NCBI GenBank assembly: GCA_963513935.1
Contig: OY740777.1
Location: 15,301,092 to 15,365,091, forward strand
DNA from: Aphrophora alni
Lineage: Eukaryota; Arthropoda; Insecta; Hemiptera; Aphrophoridae
DNA: 64,000 bases
Direction of reading: 5' to 3'
A program made the translations under genes and the position numbers. A model generated the notes under the pieces. It was not told the origin of the DNA, made no database searches, and saw only the letters and a program-made list of their open reading frames with translations. The first letter of the stretch is position 1, and each line of letters begins with the position of its first letter. Positions 27,428 through 38,870 of this stretch are shown here, piece by piece.

Positions 27428-28513
27428 TATTATATATTAAACAGTCCAAGGCAACACATTATACTTTATAATTTTTTTTTTTTTGTATTATATAACCTAC
27501 ATTTTGTCATTCAGCCATATCACATTTCAGTGTATAGTATTATTTATTATGTCTAAAAACATTGAATAATAATTACTAACAATTTTTTGATAATTTTAGC
27601 AATTGTCATAGTGATCTTTGTTATAGTGAATATTATAAATTAAGAAGTGTAAAATTAGGGACATTTTGACAGTTTTTTACGCATGATTTTTCAGTGGGTT
27701 TGTCGTCCATTCAATTCAAATTTTATATCTCATTTATATTAGACAATTTACCATTAAAGCACAAACAATTCCATAATGAATAATATATTAATATCATCAA
27801 TTATTTGAAATTTGAAACTTTTCACAAACATAATAATTAAGAAAACAAATAAGTGACTTCCATAACAAATAAATGACATCAAAAACAAATAAGTGACCAC
27901 AAAAACAAACTTATGTATTACACCAACTATAGTTAATTATATAAAAGATGATTTTAAATTAAACAGCAGTGCCGGGTTTTCTCTTTTGCGATGAGATTCC
28001 TACTTTAAAAAATTTAATAAATCAGATTTGATGGTGTTTCTCATTTTCGTATTCCGTAAAACTATAATTTAAGGAAGATTTGGAGGAAACAGTGTAAAAG
28101 AAAAAATAGTTTTAATCCCGGACACGACATACGTTTGTTCCGAAATTTTAAAACTGAAAATGTTGTTGGAAATATGAATGCTGAAATTAAGGGATTTAAC
28201 ACATTCTTTTGATAAAATTATTTAGTAAAAGAAAACACTGGGTTAAAGTAAAATAACGAACAGAAATTAAACAAACTTTGTTGCACTGTAACGCTGTCGC
28301 CAAAAGTAAGGAAGAAAGAAGTGATGAAACAATGAGTTACAACTTTAAACATCTAGAATTTGATTACGAATTGAAGTACATGAATGTGAAAGATTTTTTT
28401 AGAAATTGAACCGAGAACAAGAAATAAAGCTTAAACAATTAGAACAGGAATGTATATATTTGATTGAACGTGAAAGGCGATACAGGTTCCAAGGATGTGA
28501 AAAGTGTTTTCAG
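27428..28513. other. Non-coding stretch
   Basis: A short run of AACAAATAAGTGAC-like units occurs at about 27844-27905. Around 28330-28500 short glutamate/lysine-rich frames open and close, for example one containing EQEIKLKQLEQE, and might belong to the candidate exon that follows. Nothing is recognised. Confidence 0.4.
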
Positions 28514-28674
28514 AAATAGATGAAGAGATTCATTTGAATAAAAATAAAGAAGTGTGGATTAGTGAAGATATTACCCAAGCTTCCACTATTCAGTATTTGA
28601 GTAAAAGGTGTTATATTTATCTTCGAAATAAATCGGATATTCCATTACAGTGCTTGACTAGTTTAAAAGAATGA
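28514..28674 (+). other. Candidate 3'-terminal coding exon, unrecognised
   Basis: After an acceptor-like TGTTTTCAG the frame reads IDEEIHLNKNKEVWIS, then further residues through CYIYLRNKSDIPLQCL, and ends at a TGA about 52 codons in. Residue composition looks protein-like rather than AT-driven. A frame reading EQEIKLKQLEQECIYLIERE lies just upstream and could be an earlier piece. No family is recognised. It may be a relic exon of a host gene or of an element. Confidence 0.28.
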
Positions 28675-29615
28675 GCAGTAAAACTTAACTTTTTTACTGT
28701 AGACTACTATTGACTGCAATTGTTAACCTAATTGAAGTTTCAACAGTCAAAAAGCAGAGTTTTCAAAAGCCCGAATTATCGGCCAAATGGCTTACAGAGC
28801 CGACCGCTGACTGAAAACACATTTTTTAAATAAAGAACGAATTTCGAATTTAGTCGGAGAAGGATTACCAACATATCTTTTCAAAATTTACCAATCTTTT
28901 GAGAAAAACTTTCCAAAAGGCTGATGAAGGAAGCGAAAGAAACACTATAAACAAATGTTTCATTTTTAAAAGAAGAATTGTGATGTGAGGGAAATTATTA
29001 AATAAATAAATAACAACGTTTACTGGGATAAAACACACAAAAAAGATAAATAAAGTGTTATTTTTGTGTATTAATATTATTTTTTATATATTTATTATTC
29101 CTACTTCATTAACTATTTTTAACAATTGTTAAATAATCAGAATTTATAAAAAAAATCATTTTAAACAATCTACAAAGACTTAAGTTTAAACAGTGAAACA
29201 TATTAATGAAAAGTTTTAATTTGAAAACCCAATTACTCAAATTCAAATATATACATAGTTACTTGTTAGATTGCGATAAGAGTCTACGTTTGAAGGTTGT
29301 TTAATTAAAGTATTCTCAAGCACACAGAGACATTACTTTAGTCGGACATAACTTTGTGATGAATCAGAAAACTTTAACACTAGACGTAGCGGTAAATTAG
29401 TTTACAAATTGAAATTGAAAGTAAGATCGGAGGGGGGGGGGGGGTTATAATTTATAACGTTCTATATAACTAAATATATTTGTCTTTAAAGTTTAGGTGG
29501 ATTTTATAATACATTTCCCTAATTAAAAAAAAAAACTTATGTAATAACAATGTTCCCACAATAACCTTTATTATTAAGAAAATCCAGGTACGACTCACTC
29601 AAGAGAGTACCATGG
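28675..29615. other. Non-coding stretch
   Basis: AT-rich with a G-run near 29431-29444. Frames around 28750-28930 are short and stop-interrupted. Confidence 0.4.
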
Positions 29616-29715
29616 GAAGCTGTAGATGTTTTTTTTTTTTTTTTTTTTTTTATTTATTTATTTCATTTCAAATTATACATTAAAACTAGTCTTACAGACT
29701 AACCATCAATTTGCC

Positions 29716-29775
29716 TCTAAATTGTATCTTATATCCAATAAGTCTCTAAATTGTATCTTATATCCAATAAGTCAC
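29716..29775 (-). repeat. 29-bp tandem duplication in the LINE 3' UTR
   Basis: The unit beginning TCTAAATTGTATCTTATATC occurs twice with a 29-bp period, within the 3' UTR of the truncated LINE. Short tandem repeats are common in LINE 3' UTRs. Confidence 0.9.
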
Positions 29776-29829
29776 CCACCAGTGACCCAAAGTTATTATA
29801 TCACCCAATGTTTACCAACAACCAAACAC

Positions 29830-30245
29830 TTAGACTAACTCAAAAGGTTTTGTTCTCTTCAGTCTTCTGATTAAATCGCGGTTGTCAAGAAGTTGTACTG
29901 CCTCCTCATTTACATGATGTTTCAAACGAGATTCGTGCTTCACAGCAAACCTTTTTATTTCAGTAAAAACATCTGGAATTCCAAGATCCCTATGTAAATC
30001 AATATTTCGAATGTACCATGGAGCGTTGACCATGTTCCGTAATACTCTATTTTGAAAAGTTTGGATCTTTTCAATGTGGCATTTTTTGGCACAACCCCAG
30101 AGTTGTATACCGTATACCCAGACAGGTTTCAAATTCTGATTATAAATTAATATTTTATTTTGTATTGACAATTTAGACTTACGTCCCAAAAGCCAATACA
30201 GCTGACTGTATTTGATTTTTAGTTCAGTTATTTTCTTTTTTACGT
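29830..30245 (-). pseudogene. Jockey-type reverse transcriptase, C-terminal fragment
   Basis: Residues visible after the truncation include YWLLGRKSKLSIQNKILIY, LKPVWVYGIQLWG, FQNRVLRNMVNAPWYIRN and LGIPDV. This is the thumb/C-terminal region of Jockey-clade ORF2 proteins. The YADD catalytic motif lies upstream and is missing. The open frame continues to 30303 on the minus strand, but those first ~19 residues lie beyond the duplication and are flanking DNA, not element sequence. The frame ends at a natural stop at 29830. It is non-functional because it lacks endonuclease and catalytic RT. Confidence 0.88.
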
Positions 30246-30259
30246 GAAGCTGTAGATGT

Positions 30260-33200
30260 GATAAACATTTTCTTTTATTCAAATCTAATTTAAGACGTAA
30301 CAACTAAATTGTACATAAATATCTGTATAATATTGTAAAGGTAAAATCGTACAAAGAAATTATTGGGCATTAATATATAGTGCGATTTGAAAAGTTACAG
30401 TAATACTTATGTCGTAATACTTACAGTACGTGACAACATCACTGTGAAAAATGGCGGCAATTTGCTTCCCGAACTTAACACTTTTATTCTCGCATTTACA
30501 CAAAATACTTTCTGACTTTAATATAACTGTATCCTTGTCTCTGCATTCAGTGGAGATTTCAAACACAAAGTGACGTCATACCGTTGTCTAGAATAAGATA
30601 TGTGAAGAGAAAATAAAATTAGGTGATGCAAGTTAGTATAGATGGGTTACATCCTAAGGGATATTATGACATCATGTGCTTACATATATTATCAAAGACC
30701 ATTTTAAGGTAGTAAAACCCTACGTGGCCTATTTTCTTTAATACACCTTGGAGAAACCCCTTATCAATATAATCAAAAGCATGTTGTATGACTTTATAAA
30801 CAAAATTAATTGCGGGGACATGGTTTTAGTTGGCTTCGGGGGTGTTTTCCCAAGCTCTGTTTACATTATGAATGTCAAAACAGAATATCCTGGGAGGCGA
30901 CAGCTTGTTTCATTGTTTACATTTTAATCTATATCGATGACATTTTCTCAAAATCAACACGGAATTCGTCTAGTGAGACTTTCGATTTTTAGTTCAAAAC
31001 TTTAAAAACCACGTGAATGTTTGATCACGTTCTCTGTTTGTGTGTAATTTTATATCTTCAATTCAATTTATTAAAATGCAATATTATATTTTATAATTTG
31101 TAGTTTAACTATTGGTACATCATTTTATGCATACTATTATCAAACTGGAAATGCGGCTGATAGAAGGGTCACTTCACTCACACAAGCGCAGAGGATAGGG
31201 TGTCCTGTAACCTACCCCGTCTGAGTCACCTACTGAGCTTCACTTTAAAAACTTTATTTTATTTTATTTTATATTTGAAAATTAAATCTAATATATTTTT
31301 ATTCTACACATAATCGTAAGAAAAATGGCATCAAACAACTTATAATTTACTGAATTATATTTGAAAATCAACAATGTTTGGTACAAAATGAGTGACTGTT
31401 AGAAGTATATTAATTTTGTTTTATTGATTTTGAGAATTCAAACTTTTACTACATAATACTAAATGATTATTTCTTGCTTAACTTATCATGATATTTATAA
31501 ATAGAAATATATTTGTTTGCATTAAAAAAAATTGTTACATTTTCAATATTAGTGGGGAATTGTTTGCTTATTTTCAACATTATTCTCTGTACTGTTGCTT
31601 GGATGAGCAAATATTAAACTTACAAAAAATAAAGTGTGTAAATAGCAATATTACTGTTTTTATACATATTTATTCGTACACAACTTATTATAATATAATA
31701 TTAAAGTACAAATTATGTTTTATACTGTTTTATTATATTGTATGCTACATCATTTTCTATAAACATATAAGATAGTATTGTTTATTCACACTTATTAGTC
31801 ATCATACTGTCATTTTGTAGCAAACATTGTTGATTTTGAACTCTATTAAAGTAAATTATACATTGTTTGGTCTCATTTTTCTTGTAATAAAGTGTAGAAT
31901 AAAAATATATTACAGAATTTATTTAAAATAACAACTTCAATAAATGAAAATTTGATCAAGTGAAGCCCAGTAGGTGGCCCTTCTTTCAGATGCATTACCC
32001 GCTTGATAATAGTAAAGTTGTTTACTAGCCTTAATATAATCAACACCTCTTTCACCCTTTTGTTATTTTTACTTTTATTATTGTCAATTAAATAAATGAA
32101 AATAATTAATTAAATATAATTCCTCATTTTGTTAAAAATATATCCCAAAAATGTTATAAATTTATTTTTTATATTTTTAATAGTGTTTGTGTAAAAGTGG
32201 AAAATCACACTAATCAATAAAGAAAAAACTGTAAAATAATTGATAAAATACGTTAGAGCCTAGAGAAGCACCATATTGTCTTGAACATACTACTCGTCGA
32301 GTATTTATGTATTCTGAAAAACTCAACTAGTATAAAGTAAAAATCAACATGATAGCCTTCGTTTAATCTTAATATTATTTGTGCAAAATACGACAATATG
32401 GAAGCAAGGTTATACCTTATTTTAAAATATAAATATCCTTAAATAATCTACAAAATATAAAACAGAATCGATTTAATTTCACTTGTTTGTCGAAACTACC
32501 GATCTGTCATTTTTTTCGATGAATAGTTTTGTTTGGTTAGTAGTAAATAGATTATAGATTATATATTATAGATTGTTTATTTTCCATGAATGAATCTGTG
32601 AGAACCTTTGTGCGTTGATTTCTACTGTATTTTAATTAAAAATAATATTTTAAAATGTTTTTCACATACCCACTTATTTATAATGTTTTTAAACTTTACA
32701 AAATAAATATCCCCAAATAAACTTTATAGTCAAAGTAATGATAGAATAAGTTTTGTTTAAGGACAAGTTAATGTCAGTTTCTTAACTTAATACAACAATT
32801 TTATAACGAAATTCTTTTAATAAAATCCTAATTTATTTCTTGACGGGAAATAAATTGATAGAAACTAAAAAAAAATAATAAATACAACAAAGGAAATCCC
32901 AGCTAATTAACAATTTATTTAGAATCACAAGGATGGTGTTTTTTTTGCTGGATTTCATTGAATAATTTAAAATCACAACAGATTTGTGAAGTAATTACAA
33001 CTTGATTTAAAATTCCGTTGTAGCACTAAGAAACAACAGTAACTAAACTGTAATAGCGAGGAAAATGTACTTTAATGGACATTTTAAAGTAGAGGTTCGT
33101 TTTACAATTTTATATGTGGAGTTGAAGGAGGAATTGTATAATCACGTTAGTTTCTGTTTTACTGGTCGAAATAAAGGTTGTAATATAAAGGGAATAATAA

Positions 33201-35080
33201 CACGTTAAAGTTATTGTTGTATTACCAACAATATTCTCTAATGTCAAGAAGGGAAAAATTAGTAAAATATAATGTAACCCGTAAACTGTGAGTCTTGTGG
33301 AATACCATGATACCTGCAACATACTCTCCTTCTCGTTTAGACTTCTTGTGAAAAATACAACTAGTCAAAAATAAACATAATAAATACTGTAATTGTTTTT
33401 GTAACTTATGTATGTTAAAGTGGCAGCCATTTATAAACTGATGAACCGATTTTCTGCTAATTATCCCCAGTTATTAACTATAGTAAAGTGTATGGCAATG
33501 TAAACTAAATATATTATTATGTTACTTTCTCAAAAGAATTTTATTTTTCTAAAATTGTTCTTTTGTCACGCGAAATTTTTAACAGTTTAACATAATTTAA
33601 AATAAAAGAATTTCAATTAAAGTATTTGAAGCCATTTTATTTTGTAGAGAAGATTGTACGCTACATTTTATTAAATTACGAACTATTTACGTGTGAACAA
33701 ACAACCTTATAATCTATGAGTAAGTTAAATATCACTACTCGTTTCTACCCATCCTGGTCATTTTCAGGTGACAAATTGTTTCTTCCTTCTCCTTTACTAT
33801 TTAACTTTAAAAATACAGTTACTGTTATAAATTTAAAGATACTATTCATAAATCTTTTTTAATATTTTTATAATTACATAACGATAATGCTTCTACTAAG
33901 TCATCGCTCTATTATTCTTAGATAAGATTAATTAACATACTCGCCATCTTGAAATGTTGAAACTAATTTAAAGTTTAATGAACACGACTATAACCATAAA
34001 TTAAAGAAATGAGTTTATGTTTACAGTTTTGAAGAAATCTGTTTCTTAGGTAGTACAAAAAACATGACATTCATTTAAAAGTACCTATACAGAGAAGACA
34101 CTTAAACTGTTTTCATCTGTTCTTTGGTCTGTTACAATCTACTGTATAATATAAATAATAAAGAAATCGGATATGATAAATTTAAACTTTGTAATGAAAC
34201 AAATATTCATTATTTGTACGTAAAACTGCAATAAGTTCAGTAACCTTCACTATATCCTATAAATACAGTTTGTTTACACTAGATAAGGTAACAATATAAT
34301 TCTCAACTTTTTGATGGATGCGTAAGTTACTCCAAGTTTGCTGACAAAGACAAATGATACGACATCGAAGATGTGGTATTTTAGATTGCGTGTTTTTCAT
34401 TAAATTTTCAAATGTCCAGAATTACACATTTTTCAAGAAAATAGAAAAGCCATATAATTTTAAAATATGTATTTCATTATGTACAGTTCCTAAATATATT
34501 ATGAATATTGAAAATCATAATCCAATATATGTTAAATTACTTCCATAGAATATTTAAACAAAATACAAACTCCCTTTTAGCCGTAACGTAAATTTAAACA
34601 GGATTGTGGCAAAAGGAAACATTCAAAGAAGCGTTTCATTTCATGGGGATGAAAAGTGGTAGATAAGTAACTTAAGTTTACTCATCCGTTAAACGCGAGG
34701 GTATAATTGAAAAGGGTGGAAATATGGAGGTTTTGGGTGGATCTATTTTTAAAAAAAACTATTGTGATAATTTTATGAATGTTTCATCGTGTTTTTGAAA
34801 TATTCAGTTTAGGAAGTTTAAAAATATATATCTTTAATCTTGAGTTCGCTGTTCTGGATTTAATTTATAAATTTTATTAATAAATCGTGTTTCATTATAT
34901 TCTGTAATAATGCAAATTTTCAAAGAGAATTATACGCGTATTACAATCTTATTGATGATTAATGCAATGAATATTTAAACATAAAGGGTAATATTAAGCT
35001 CAAAACTAAGTACAGCACGTTATAGTTGAAATTTTTCAATGAAAATATATAATTGCTGATAAGTTATTATAAAAATTTAA
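30260..35080. other. Non-coding stretch with a possible diverged inverted repeat
   Basis: Mostly AT-rich. One structure is noted: AATGCGGCTGATAGAAGGGT and ACCTACTGAGCTTCACTT (31150-31250) recur in inverted orientation as AATGCATCTGAAAGAAGGGC and ACCTACTGGGCTTCACTT (reverse complement of about 31950-32000), with ~65 extra bases in the left copy. This could be a ~850-bp element with decayed ends. No gene is supported. Confidence 0.4.
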
Positions 35081-35124
35081 CTATGTAGTTGTTCACTTAC
35101 AAATATAAATGTTTCAAGAAGCAG

Positions 35125-35220
35125 AATAGGATTATGGATGTTGCTGCGCAATGTATGGCCAGCCCTACAGAACTTTGAAAAACAAGATGTGCCATCCACA
35201 ATCGTGCAGGCAGTATTGAA
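35125..35220 (+). other. Candidate internal coding exon, unrecognised
   Basis: A ~96-bp island is much GC-richer than its surroundings and open in one frame, reading GLWMLLRNVWPALQNFEK followed by QDVPSTIVQAVL. It is followed by GAA|GTATGA, a possible splice donor, and preceded by AGCAG, a weak acceptor. The frame stays open to 35260. Residue use is protein-like. No family is recognised. A fragment of an old transposon protein is the main alternative. Confidence 0.3.
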
Positions 35221-37694
35221 GTATGATAATTTTTTGACAATTTATTATAACATTTGGTGAGTTATTTTACTAAGGACTTAAATATCAGGTTACAGATTTT
35301 TAGTTTCATTACAACTTTTGTCATTTTTCAGTACACTTTGATATGTTTTGTTTTAAATAACAAAGAATATTTGCCGTTTATGTTTGATTGTTTTCTACCT
35401 ATCTTATATAAATTTGTTCAGAATTGAATTCTATATTTTAAAATCTTTAGGCGTTCATAAGCCATTTAACAAACTTATTTCATAGCGACTTTATAAAAGT
35501 ATGTTTTTCGACAACAAATATTTGTGTTTTATCCTTGTTTTCTCATAAACTACTGGATAAAACCGTTCTGAAACCTACTTTTTACAGTTTTTCAGGTCAA
35601 ATTGCGTATAAAACCGCCAAATTTGCTTCTTAATTTGGGTCCCAGCGATATCACCAAGACTGAATGTCACAGGAGGATTACAAATTAAGGCGAAATCATT
35701 CGTTGGCCTTAACTAACTATTCAAGCGTTTAAGGTTTCTGCGCAATTCTAATGGTATGTCAGATTCTTAAATAATAAATTACCTTGTACTTCATTCGATT
35801 TCTACGTTATAATGTTTCAGAATCGTAACTCCATCATCAGGTTTTTCACTCCGCTTGATTGTTTACTCAGAAGAGCTCGTCACATATTAAAATGTTTACA
35901 ACAACGTTTTCACCAACACAACAAATAATTAAAACAATCTCTAGGTGTACACCCTGGCAGACTGGCGAAGTACTGTCGGTATGGATTGGGAACCGGTCTC
36001 TAACCATTGGCGTTTAACAGCCGTTTGAATAATAGGAACAAATCTCTTCAAGTTTCCTTTTATTGTAATAAAAACTGTAAAGTTACAACTACAGTAGTGA
36101 AAAGCTTCATTATTGTTGTGAATATGGGTTTGTTTCAAATAAGTACATAGTTACAAATATACCCCCCCCCCTTTAAAATTGCAGTATTTAATTATTGTTT
36201 ATTTCAATTATAAAAATTTACAGTGTACTTCTGATATATTTATACGTACCTGTGAAAACTTTGAAGTATTGAACTAGTTCCAGTAGTTGGATCCTCTGCT
36301 TATAATTTGAATATATTGATAATAAAACCCATAGCCGATATGAAGTCCAGTACGTAATCACTTGGTATTGGATATTTAGGTTGCATTCACTGACGCATAC
36401 CTCACTGCATTCCGAAGTTATTAACATGACGCTGGTTGTAGATTACGCTGCTACATATGCATAGCATGTTTTGCAGTCATTACAGTTTCTTATTTCCGGA
36501 GTTTACTGTACATAATAACATTAATATTGTTTTAATAGACTGAGTAAATATTCAAATCGATTGGTGCACAGACTAAAAAAGTATATTTAGATAACCTCAA
36601 AAAGTGTGTAAGTTGGATAGTTGTCAATCAAAAGGTAAAAATGAATAAAAAGTCTTTAGGAAAATCTTCTAATACCGTCTAAACTTGATTGTATTTTGTC
36701 ATAAACGAGTCATCAATGTAAATCATACTTGATTAAAATCCATCTTCTAATTACTTTTTAAGGTTTTATTTGTTCGAAATAATTAGCTTTTTATTTTACT
36801 TGTGATTATGTACACTTATTTGAGTCAATAATTTTAGCTTTATTCATTAATTTGAACGAAATCGGTAGAGACGATATTGAGAAATTACGTCTTTCTTAAA
36901 AACACATGGCGGATTTTGTTTTATATTTTACTGACATTTTTTGAAATATTGCGACGTTTTTGCCCTTAAGAAAAATTATGCAAAAAATATTTGCAGGAGA
37001 TTATGAGAATTTTTCATTTTGTTAGTTTTTTTTACATCTACTCCCCTTAATTTATTTAAGTTATCTATAAAACGAAAAAACTTCCGAAGATATGACCAAA
37101 ACATGTCCACATATTATAATTGATAAAAATTCTTCGATAGTTTGGTTCTGTAGTTTAAAACTGTCCAATCCGAAATCTATAGAATACTTTATTTTTGTCC
37201 ATTTTTCATTTCCTAATTTGAACTTCTTATTAATTACTGTTCTTGCTTTTAATGGCAATCTATTAAAAAGTTGTACGCAAGAGATTTACAACTCTGCTAA
37301 GATTTGCTTAAATAAATATAGTCTGCCTAAATTAAATCATTATATCTAGTGCCATAAAACTTTTTTCACTATAACCGAACTTTTTTTTTTACATGCATAA
37401 ACAAGAAACAAAGCAATATATACGATCAGTGATGCCTTTAATACATCTAATAAACTTTTATTGTCACAGACAAACCTGTCACACTTCTGCAGATTTTCCC
37501 CTTAAAATTTGAATAGTGAAATTCCCTCTATTTCTATTGCGAGAGATAGAAACAATCCAGGGACGCAAATGATGTGGAAATCGGAACACAGCGAAAAACT
37601 ACAAACTTTAGCAAACGGAATCATAACAGTTTTGTATTGTACTATCTAAACTCCCAACAAGGATAATCTTCACTACGGTTGAGAACAACGAAAA
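35221..37694. other. Non-coding stretch
   Basis: AT-rich with a C-run near 36162-36171. Short open frames on both strands carry no recognisable motif. Confidence 0.5.
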
Positions 37695-38278
37695 GTGGAA
37701 ATTGGTAGTGTGGTATGTTGTGGAAATTGATAGTGTGGTCTCTCATTGAAATTGGTATTGTGGTATGTAGTGGAAATTGGTAGTGTGGTATGTCGTGGAA
37801 ATTGGTATTGTGTTATGTAGTGGAAAATGGTAGTGTTGTATGTCGTGGAATTTGGTATTGTAGTATGCAATGGAAATTGATAGTGTGGTATGTCGTAGAA
37901 ATTGGTAGTGTTGTATGTCGTGGAAATTGGTATTATGGTATGTCGTGGAAATTGATAGTGTGGTCTCTCATGGAAATTGGTATTGTGATATGTAGTGGAA
38001 ATTGGTAATGTGGTATGTCGTAGAAATAAGTATTGTGTTATGTAGTGGAAATTGGTAGTGTGGTATGTCGTGGAAATTTGTATTGCGGTATGTCGTTGAA
38101 ATTAATAGTGTGATCTCTCATGGAAATTGGTATTGTGGTATGCCGTGGAAATTGGTATTGTGGTATGTAGTGAAAATTTGTAGTTGGTATGTCGTGGGAA
38201 TTGATAGTGTGGTATGCCGTGGAAATAGGTAGTGTGGTATGTCGTGGAAATTGGTAGTGTGGTATGTCGTGGAAATTG
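37695..38278 (+). repeat. 25-bp minisatellite, ~23 copies, with higher-order structure
   Basis: The unit GTGGAAATTGGTAGTGTGGT followed by ATGTC repeats with a 25-bp period for about 584 bp. One unit has lost two bases. Variant units are ordered. Units ending TCTCTC fall at positions 2, 11 and 17. The variant order in units 2-6 recurs in units 11-15, which indicates a nine-unit (225-bp) block duplication. The open frames across it on either strand are repeat artefacts, since 25 is not a multiple of three. Confidence 0.95.
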
Positions 38279-38420
38279 CAAAGTGAGATCAACTGAAGAA
38301 TATACGCTGAAGAGAGAAATAAGTACCGAATTTTATCGGCAACGCCCAGCTAGACGAGAAGTACTGTAATACCAGAAGGTAAAGTGAAGGTGGGGTTAGA
38401 GGGTATGTCTCAGGGGGAGC

Positions 38421-38423
<3 letters not shown>

Positions 38424-38454
<31 letters not shown>
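38424..38454. repeat. (CA)n microsatellite
   Basis: A pure AC tract of about 31 bp. Confidence 0.97.
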
Positions 38455-38456
<2 letters not shown>

Positions 38457-38754
38457 ATGGGACATAAGTCTTTTGGTGTAGCAGTTTAATCCCTACCTAT
38501 TCGGAAGTAAAACAAGTGTTAATGTTGTTATCCCAAAGAAAATGTGTAATAATCAAAACTTAAATATTTCAATTTAATTTATCTGGGAAGGTTCAAACTT
38601 CAGAAGCTTTTTAACTCAAAGTGAACATGATTATAAGACACTGGTGAAATACCCAGGGCATTTTATCCTTGTACTTATGTTCCCATATTGCAGTCGTAAT
38701 TATTTTAATGACGGAACTTTTGTTTTGACTTCACAATTTCTTTTGAAGCTATGA

Positions 38755-38870
38755 ATTAATTAACTCAACTCTTTATATCCGGATTTTAATTAAAAGTTCA
38801 AATATTTCAAACGTGACGTCCTCATTAGTTGCTGCCTAATTCTATAGCTCATTTCACATATATTAATTTT
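38755..38870 (+). repeat. Diverged direct repeat, copy A
   Basis: Aligned with 41022-41133. Shared landmarks in order are TTTAATTAAAAGT, CAAATATTT, CTCATTAGT and CTCATTTCACA. Weaker similarity extends on both sides. It is non-coding and the family is unrecognised. Confidence 0.6.

Larger units (their letters stand above)
29616..30259 (-). mobile_element. 5'-truncated Jockey-type LINE copy with 14-bp target-site duplication
   Basis: The sequence GAAGCTGTAGATGT occurs at 29616-29629 and again at 30246-30259. Between them, on the minus strand, lie the C-terminal part of a non-LTR retrotransposon ORF2, a ~180-bp 3' UTR and a poly(A) tail (T-run 29629-29651). A poly(A) tail, a 5' truncation and direct repeats abutting both ends are the signature of target-primed reverse transcription. 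The exact duplication and stop-free coding part argue for a fairly recent insertion. It is a dead-on-arrival copy with no reverse-transcriptase catalytic core. Confidence 0.88.

Noticed and set aside
29830..30303. 157-residue protein starting at 30303
   Set aside because: Residues before 30245 lie outside the target-site duplication. Only the truncated LINE part is real.
37695..38278. CRISPR array
   Set aside because: The 25-bp units are contiguous with no unique spacers, and the genome is eukaryotic.
37673..38292. Three open frames across the 25-bp minisatellite
   Set aside because: The period is not a multiple of three, and the Cys/Trp-rich or His/Thr-rich composition is a repeat artefact.
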